This document shows, in pieces, positions 58,795 to 64,000 of a stretch of 64,000 bases of DNA. Origin of the DNA: Calycina herbarum (lineage: Eukaryota > Ascomycota > Leotiomycetes > Helotiales > Pezizellaceae). Location of the stretch: positions 372,001-436,000 of the forward strand of contig LLEY01000029.1 of assembly GCA_001414485.1 (NCBI GenBank). The letters are read 5' to 3'. A program made the position numbers and the translations under genes. The notes beneath the pieces are model-generated. The model made no database searches. It was not told the DNA's origin and saw only the letters and a list, made by a program, of their open reading frames with translations. Position 1 is the first letter of the stretch; the number at the start of each line of letters is the position of its first letter.

Positions 58795-59892
58795 ATGGCG
58801 CCGCCGACCTTTCTCAGCATCTCTTTGGATGTTCGCTACATGATTCTTGAACTTCTCCTCGTCAGCGAGAGCCCCATCAAGCCACATCTCATGAACCACA
58901 CTAAAGGCAACTCCACCACACCGAATCTTACCAACATCTCGCGAACGTGTGCCCAGTTGAGGCAAGAAGCGAAATTCGTATTCTTCAGCAGAAACGAGTT
59001 CTTCTTTGACGTCCCGTCAACCGTCTTTGGGCAACACAACCCACTCAAAGTTGCATCCTACTTCTGTACGCGCACCCTTACATTTCTCTATTTGATATCC
59101 ACCTGCTAACACACCAATCAAGCTAAGCAATGGCTTTCCAGCTTCAAAGCAAGCGAGACCAAACTCCTCTTGCAGAACATCACAATCTCCTACGTCCAGA
59201 AGCAAGACTGGTACAATCAAAACGTCCCTTGTCCCTGGCACGACAATGATTCTATTAAGCAAGCCATGGAGGCATTGCCATCTTGCAAGAGCGTCCGCAA
59301 GCTTGAGCTCCTCATTGTCCTACCACCATGCGTCTACCTTTGCGACAAACATTTCAGCATGCATCAGAAGCAACACAATCTACCTCAAGTACCCAGAGAG
59401 GAGATCAGTGGGGTGTGGTCTAAGTGGTGTTATAGTGAGGTTAGTTATGAGAGAAGATACGGCAGAAAACAAGCAGAGCTTCATATTGAGGATATGGAGC
59501 CCTTTGGAGTTGAAGGGGAAATAGGAGGAAAGGGGGGGAGAGAGCCACAGGGGGAGGGTATGGAAATAGCTTGTAACGTGCCTCTTCACTTCGCAAAGCT
59601 GGAGGAACTTAGAGAAAGCAAGTTGGCAACAATCAAGTTCAAGTCTTTGGACGACGGGGAAACCTTCGAGCGGATGGAGGATCATCACAAGGATAAGCCA
59701 TGGAGCGCAATTCTAAGCAATCAGTGTTCCTGGCACCAGCTTCAGTTCATTCGCGAGTCTATTAAGAGGATGGAAGTTGGAGGTAATATGGAACAACTGA
59801 AGGAGGAGTTGAAGGTCTTTGGGCTCAATGCACGCAAATCTGAAATGTATGAGAGACCACGAAAGATCACTCAACATTACGAAATAGCATAG
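58795..59892 (+). CDS. F-box-like orphan protein (paralogue of the gene at 63861)
   Basis: Two exons (58795-59065 and 59123-59892) total 1,041 bases, giving 346 residues. The intron is 57 bp with donor GTACGC, a CTAAC branch motif and a CAAG acceptor. The N-terminus (FLSISLDVRYMILELLL) resembles the short F-box/2EXR-like motif that opens many fungal orphan proteins (L..LP.E.R..I.E.LL). The middle has LTNISRTCAQLRQEAKFVFF, matching the second half of such domains, where old relatives carry an Arg-rich helix. No signal peptide. The C-terminal part is charged, with no recognised domain. The first 48 residues closely match the truncated gene at the right window edge, so the two are paralogues about 5 kb apart. 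Confidence 0.72.
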
Positions 59893-61619
59893 GTGCTTGG
59901 TCCTGCTGTACTTTACCAACTTCGCAGTTACAAAATCCAAGTTTCCGTTCTTGCAATTCTTTTATTGTCCAACAATCAAGGTATAACTCTCTATTGTACG
60001 TGATAGAACCTCTGTTTTGTTCTCGTTTTTGAATACATGGTCGGAATGAAATAGGTGAAAACGAGTCTTGTTTCTTGTCGGCCCTGTCTGTGAGTAAAAG
60101 TTCTGATCTTTGCTCTGACTATACCTCATCCCCCTATCTCTTCGAGATTCTCGTGACAACTTATTCTTCTAAACCATCTTAGACGATATAAGTAGTTATC
60201 CCAGACTAGTGCGCATAATCAGAGTAAAGGAGGTGTACTTGGAGCAAAGCCTATGTTTCTTACTAGCACGGACCAAATTATTGAAGAAGAGAAGGAGCAG
60301 CAAGGTAAATTATAAATATTCCAAGGGTTTCAATTGTAGGCTTTGGAGAGAAAAATACCAGTCCAAACGATCAAGCTTTCTATAATTTTCAAATAAGTGG
60401 AGATCGTGAAATCCTCGCCACCAAAGACAAAGCTCTGTCTATTCTGCAAAGGTAAGTTCAAATCAAAAAACAATTTTCTCTTTCATGTACGAAAATACGA
60501 ATGCAAGGAAGAATGTAAGAAGGAGTTTAAGAAGCTAGAAGACGACGTTTATATATATAGATAGACTTCATAAACAAGGTTCTTCCTATTAACAGGTTTC
60601 TGGAAAATGAAGCTGTTCCTAGATATCAAATCTCCCTACACACATAACTACTTCAGACAAGTCTTACGCCGCAGGCATAAGTAACTCTTTCTCACATATT
60701 TTTCCAAGCAAACTAGTACATTTGGTTTTCTTTGAGGCCCCTGGATCATAGCTCTGAAAAACTTCAAACCTTTTCAAATTCATCTAGAAGCATTCCAGGT
60801 TAGGTCATAAGTTTCGTTGAATATAATATAGAATTCTCTACAAGTAAAAGTAAGTGAAGATAACCTTTTCTCTTCTCTTTAAAGTTTAAGCTTCTAATTT
60901 ATTTTATAAGATATACTTATAGTATAGAAAGAAAAAGAAAAGAGAGTATAGGCTTCTTGAGTAGGTCCAGCTTATACTAATTTAGTAAGTATCTGGAAAC
61001 ATATATTCACTGACTATAATATTGGATTTCCGAAGTCATTTTCTAGCTGACAAATAAAAAAAATCGAAATTGTTGGCCTTAGCCTGCTTAAACCGACGGA
61101 ATATAGAATCCAATCTATCTTCTTCATTTTCTCTCGTCGGATTTCTCGCAGATGACGAAGTCTTTGCATATCAGAAGACAGGTTGAACTGCAAGGAAGTC
61201 GTTCCATTCCGGGATTCTCGACCTTGATCGAGGAATAATGGTATGACGAAGTCAGCTTTTCCTTCTCTTTCATCTTGTAATCATTCTTGCGCCATTCCTC
61301 GTAGATCTTCTTCTGGTTTACAAGCTATGTATTCTATCCCGGACAGACGGTAGTTTTAATCATAGTCTTTGAGATTGGCGAACAAGAGGTTATAATAGTT
61401 TCTCGAAAAGCTTAATAACGGGATCAAGAATCAAGACTTCCCAGCCGGCCAAAGAGCGTAAAAAGTCCGTAGAGAGCGTGAGAGAGAAGAGAAATTCGTC
61501 GCAAAACGACAAACACAGTGGAAGCAGATTTCCTAGTGTCTATTCCAGGCTGATACTAAGGAATCAGTATAAGACGAGTCTAAGAGAAGTAGTTATAGAC
61601 TACTAGAGTCACGTACTAC
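59893..61619. other. Degraded intergenic region with a zinc-finger-like fragment
   Basis: No complete gene is seen. On the plus strand about 60397-60563 reads KTKLCLFCKGKFKSKNNF then LFHVRKYEC, a CxxC...H...C pattern resembling the zinc-finger segment embedded in some fungal Gypsy polyproteins; it has no upstream ATG and ends at a TAG. The region 61120-61560 contains further GC-balanced fragments with no readable frame. It is probably a transposon relic; family unassigned. Confidence 0.3.
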
Positions 61620-62420
61620 GAATATGTTTAGCTAGCTCTAGAACTTTCTATAATAGAAGATAGTAAATAATTTTTTATTTTAAGTATCTTTAAAGAACTT
61701 TATTAAAGTAAATAGGATAATTAAGTAGCTTAGAAATTTCTAAGACTTTAATTTTAATACTTTAGTTTTAAATTCTTATAATTTTAGCTATTTTATTATC
61801 TATTTATAACTAATTTAGAAAAAGAAATTAAGGAAAAGATTATAAATAGTTTTTATCTTTTAAGAACTAGTAGAATTAAACTATTTAAAGTAAGTTTCAG
61901 CTATTTTAAATATATTAATTTTAGTTTTAAAGTCTAAGTTCTAGTAACTTTATCCTCTTATTTATCTTTTTCTAACTATATAATAAAAATAAAATAAATA
62001 TTAAAATATACTTTATACTTTAATCTTATATATCTTTTGAGAAATATATTCTTTAGATTAGCTAATTGAATTAAATTAGATAAAGAAAGTTATAGATATT
62101 TTAAAAGTAAGACTTTTAACTTTTAATATTTATACTCTAGTAAGTTTTTATATTTATTTATATTTCTTAAGATAGTATTAGTAAATAAAGTTATAAGAGA
62201 TAAGTTTAGATTAGATTAACTCTTAGCTTAAAGAACTATTATTATAAGTCTCTTTTAATAAGTATAATATTCTAAGTTTTTAGAAAAGTATAATCTCTAA
62301 AATAGACTTACTAAATATCTTAAAAACTACTTTAATCCTATTATTATTAACTAGATTTTATTATATTAGTTTTTCAAAGAATAATTTCAGTCTTTTAATA
62401 TATTAGATATTAGGTGCCTA
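61620..62420. repeat. Strongly AT-rich RIP-like block
   Basis: About 800 bases are almost entirely A, T and TA-rich trinucleotides, with CpA and TpG nearly absent, the product expected when a repeat is saturated by RIP. It ends abruptly at about 62420, where normal composition returns about 150 bases before the gene at 62567. No end repeats or frames could be recognised, and it does not resemble the other elements here at the level I can compare. Confidence 0.6.
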
Positions 62421-62566
62421 ATTACCTATTAGTCAACTAGCCGACTCTCGTGTTGATTTCGCAAGTATACGCGTTTTCGAATTTTTCCCGATTTTTCCCG
62501 ATTTTTCCGAACAACAATCTCATCAAACCTCACATTCTCGCACCAATTACAATACCATCTCTCACA

Positions 62567-62913
62567 ATGCCTGTTGTCAAGTACTTCTACTGCAACATTA
62601 ATCAAGATGGGGAACCCCCATTTGATTTCATCAACCAAAACGAGCCAGGATTACCTGTGACCAGAGAAGCCCTCCCAGAGGCAAATGTCGAGATCGCAAC
62701 CACCTCCCTGGTCATGGCCGGAGCGTTTACGAGATTCATGGGCTTCTACCCAGGATGGTAAATATCACAGGATCTTTGGAGATAATTAGTAAGATAGCTA
62801 ACGAGTTATTCAGGAGCTTGCACTGCGTCACCCGCGAGTACCACCATGGCCTCTCTCACTACCACATTTGGATCGTCAAGGACCAGGACCAACCACCACA
62901 ATACCAACCATAG
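62567..62913 (+). CDS. Small orphan protein
   Basis: Two exons (62567-62757 and 62814-62913) total 291 bases, giving 96 residues. The 56-bp intron has donor GTAAAT, a GCTAAC branch motif and a TTCAG acceptor, all good. Exon 1 reads PVVKYFYCNINQDGEPPFDF; exon 2 continues WSLHCVTREYHHGLSHYHIW and stops at TAG 62911-62913. No signal peptide or known domain. After the stop the same frame continues for about 20 codons and another frame is open to 63079, so the TAG may be a recent truncation or a further intron may exist. It is squeezed against an AT-rich block. Confidence 0.58.
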
Positions 62914-63860
62914 GGCGTTGAGATCAACCTCGCGCTGGGAGGTCCTTCGGGGACTGGAAATTGCTGGTGGAGCTGGAGATGAAGGAACCATCGCGTTGGA
63001 GTTTGGAGACCCAAGAAGGGGAGACCGAGAGCTAGGAAATGCTGCAATGCAATTCTTTTTGGCCTCTCAATACCTCTGATAAGCAATACTTTTGATATGA
63101 AAACACCACGGTAAGCAGTGATTGAAATTTTTACAAGTGTTGAGAGCATAGGTCATTTTTAGCGCTTTTCGGCTTGTTTTTTGTGGTGCAGTACCCCAGC
63201 CCCCTGATAAGGGTCAGCAACGACACCAAGAAAACTATTCACAACCTGTATATTTCTTTTGTTTTTTGCTTTGTTGGTGCGGGATGGATTGAGGAGGCAT
63301 GCCAGCAGTGTCTTGGCAGTACCCTCGCTTAAAGTTGAGGTGAATTGAAGAAAGGCGGCAAATCGGATGTTATATACACCGAATTCCGTGATAAGATAAG
63401 TTCTTTGAAGTTATCCTCTGAGCTATGCTAACTCCAATATATCTCGCAAGAAAAGACACTTAACTTGCATGTGCTTCTGCGCCGTCGCGCCGCTTCTCGC
63501 AGAAACACTTCTCAATAACTAGCAACTGAAAGGTACAGAGTACAATGGCCTTACTATAACTGTTGCTGTTTGCTAACTCTAGATATTAGCCTGCTCTTTT
63601 GTCGCATCTGAACAGCTTGACGACCAGAAATACCAGTTTACAGTGACAGCCAATCTGCCACACCAGGAGAGGGTAAGCAAGTACACTATTAAGTCAAACT
63701 ATAACAATTAAGTGACCTTCAGGAAGCTTGCCACCGGTATTACAACCTACAGAGACTCCCTAGAAAGCATCCAACAGGCTGTTCGCAACCCAGTCCTTCC
63801 AAGAAGGTCCAGCAGAAACAACAGAAAGCACGACGAAACACCCCAAGACACACAGAAGCA
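62914..63860. other. Intergenic region, no gene seen
   Basis: It contains the 3' side of the small orphan gene and the promoter of the partial gene at 63861. A frame at 63712-63906 overlaps that gene's start in another phase and is not supported. Confidence 0.4.
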
Positions 63861-64000
63861 ATGGCACCCCTTTCCCTCCTTACGGCTCACCTCGATATTC
63901 GCGTGATGATACTCGAGCAATTGCTCGTCAGCGAGGAATATATCAAGCCCCGGTTCTCAAACTATTCTACGAATCCCACGACCCCGAACCTCACGATGCT
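63861..64000 (+). CDS. Start of a paralogue of the 58795 gene (cut by the window edge)
   Basis: The ATG at 63861 opens a frame that runs to the window end. It aligns without gaps over about 47 residues with the start of the protein at 58795: MAP(L/P).., LDIRVMILEQLLVSEEYIKP against LDVRYMILELLLVSESPIKP, then TTPNLT in both. It is clearly a paralogue in the same orientation. The rest lies outside the window. Confidence 0.8.
   Translation, partial: MAPLSLLTAHLDIRVMILEQLLVSEEYIKPRFSNYSTNPTTPNLTM

Noticed and set aside
1..64000. tRNA, rRNA or secondary-metabolite core genes
   Set aside because: I looked for cloverleaf-like or rDNA segments and for PKS, NRPS or terpene synthase motifs and saw none. 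The FMO, esterase and peroxidase near each other are not enough to call a cluster.

Overview
This window is genomic DNA of a filamentous ascomycete fungus, most likely of the Leotiomycetes (Helotiales type). The evidence is short (48-100 bp) spliceosomal introns with GT(A/G)AGT donors and CTAAT-type branch points, secreted plant-biomass enzymes, Pogo/Fot1 and chromovirus transposons, and repeats decayed by C-to-T mutation in CpA context (repeat-induced point mutation, RIP). It has a two-speed layout: GC-balanced gene islands (3.4-8.3, 10.2-14.9, 16-27, 47-60 and 62.5-64 kb) alternate with AT-rich transposon graveyards (1-3.2, 28.9-45.9 and 61.6-62.4 kb).

Layout. 1-3158: the 3' end of a chromovirus retroelement (integrase tail, chromodomain, LTR) inserted in a Fot1-like DNA transposon. 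3.4-6.2 kb: two multi-pass membrane protein genes, the second broken by an in-frame stop. 6.3-8.3 kb (-): secreted class II-type haem peroxidase. 10.2-12.3 kb (-): secreted type-B carboxylesterase. 13.2-14.9 kb (-): flavin-containing monooxygenase. 15.2-15.9 kb: a MITE with an 8-bp target duplication. 16.1-22.9 kb (-): one gene of 8 inferred exons encoding a disordered protein of about 2,150 residues, with a cluster of 36-bp micro-exons. 23.8-25.2 kb (-): a decayed gene. 25.5-27.1 kb (-): GH10 endo-xylanase. 28.9-45.9 kb: a four-layer nest of transposons. 47-48.5 kb: an acidic orphan protein and a small secreted cysteine-rich protein. 50-52.4 kb (-): a thioredoxin-like plus transglutaminase-like protein. 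54.3-57.8 kb (-): a large F-box protein. 58.8-59.9 kb (+): an F-box-like/orphan protein whose paralogue begins at 63.86 kb and runs off the window. 62.6 kb: a small orphan gene.

The nest is the clearest structural result. A Fot1-like element (28931-45940, minus) was split by Gypsy element A (29706-44851, plus). A was split in gag by Gypsy element B (31049-40147, minus). B was split in its reverse transcriptase by a second Fot1/Pogo-like element C (34594-36403, plus). All four layers have terminal repeats and target-site duplications that can be read directly (TA, ATAAA, TATAG, TA), so the insertion order is fixed.

Functionally, the peroxidase, esterase and xylanase are secreted enzymes acting on lignocellulose or other plant polymers, and the cysteine-rich protein looks like an apoplastic effector. 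This suits a plant-associated or litter-decomposing fungus. I see no secondary-metabolite core enzyme, no rRNA or tRNA and no CRISPR array. Exon boundaries were worked out by eye; for most genes the inferred exons sum to a multiple of three and give an uninterrupted frame, and the uncertain ones are flagged.
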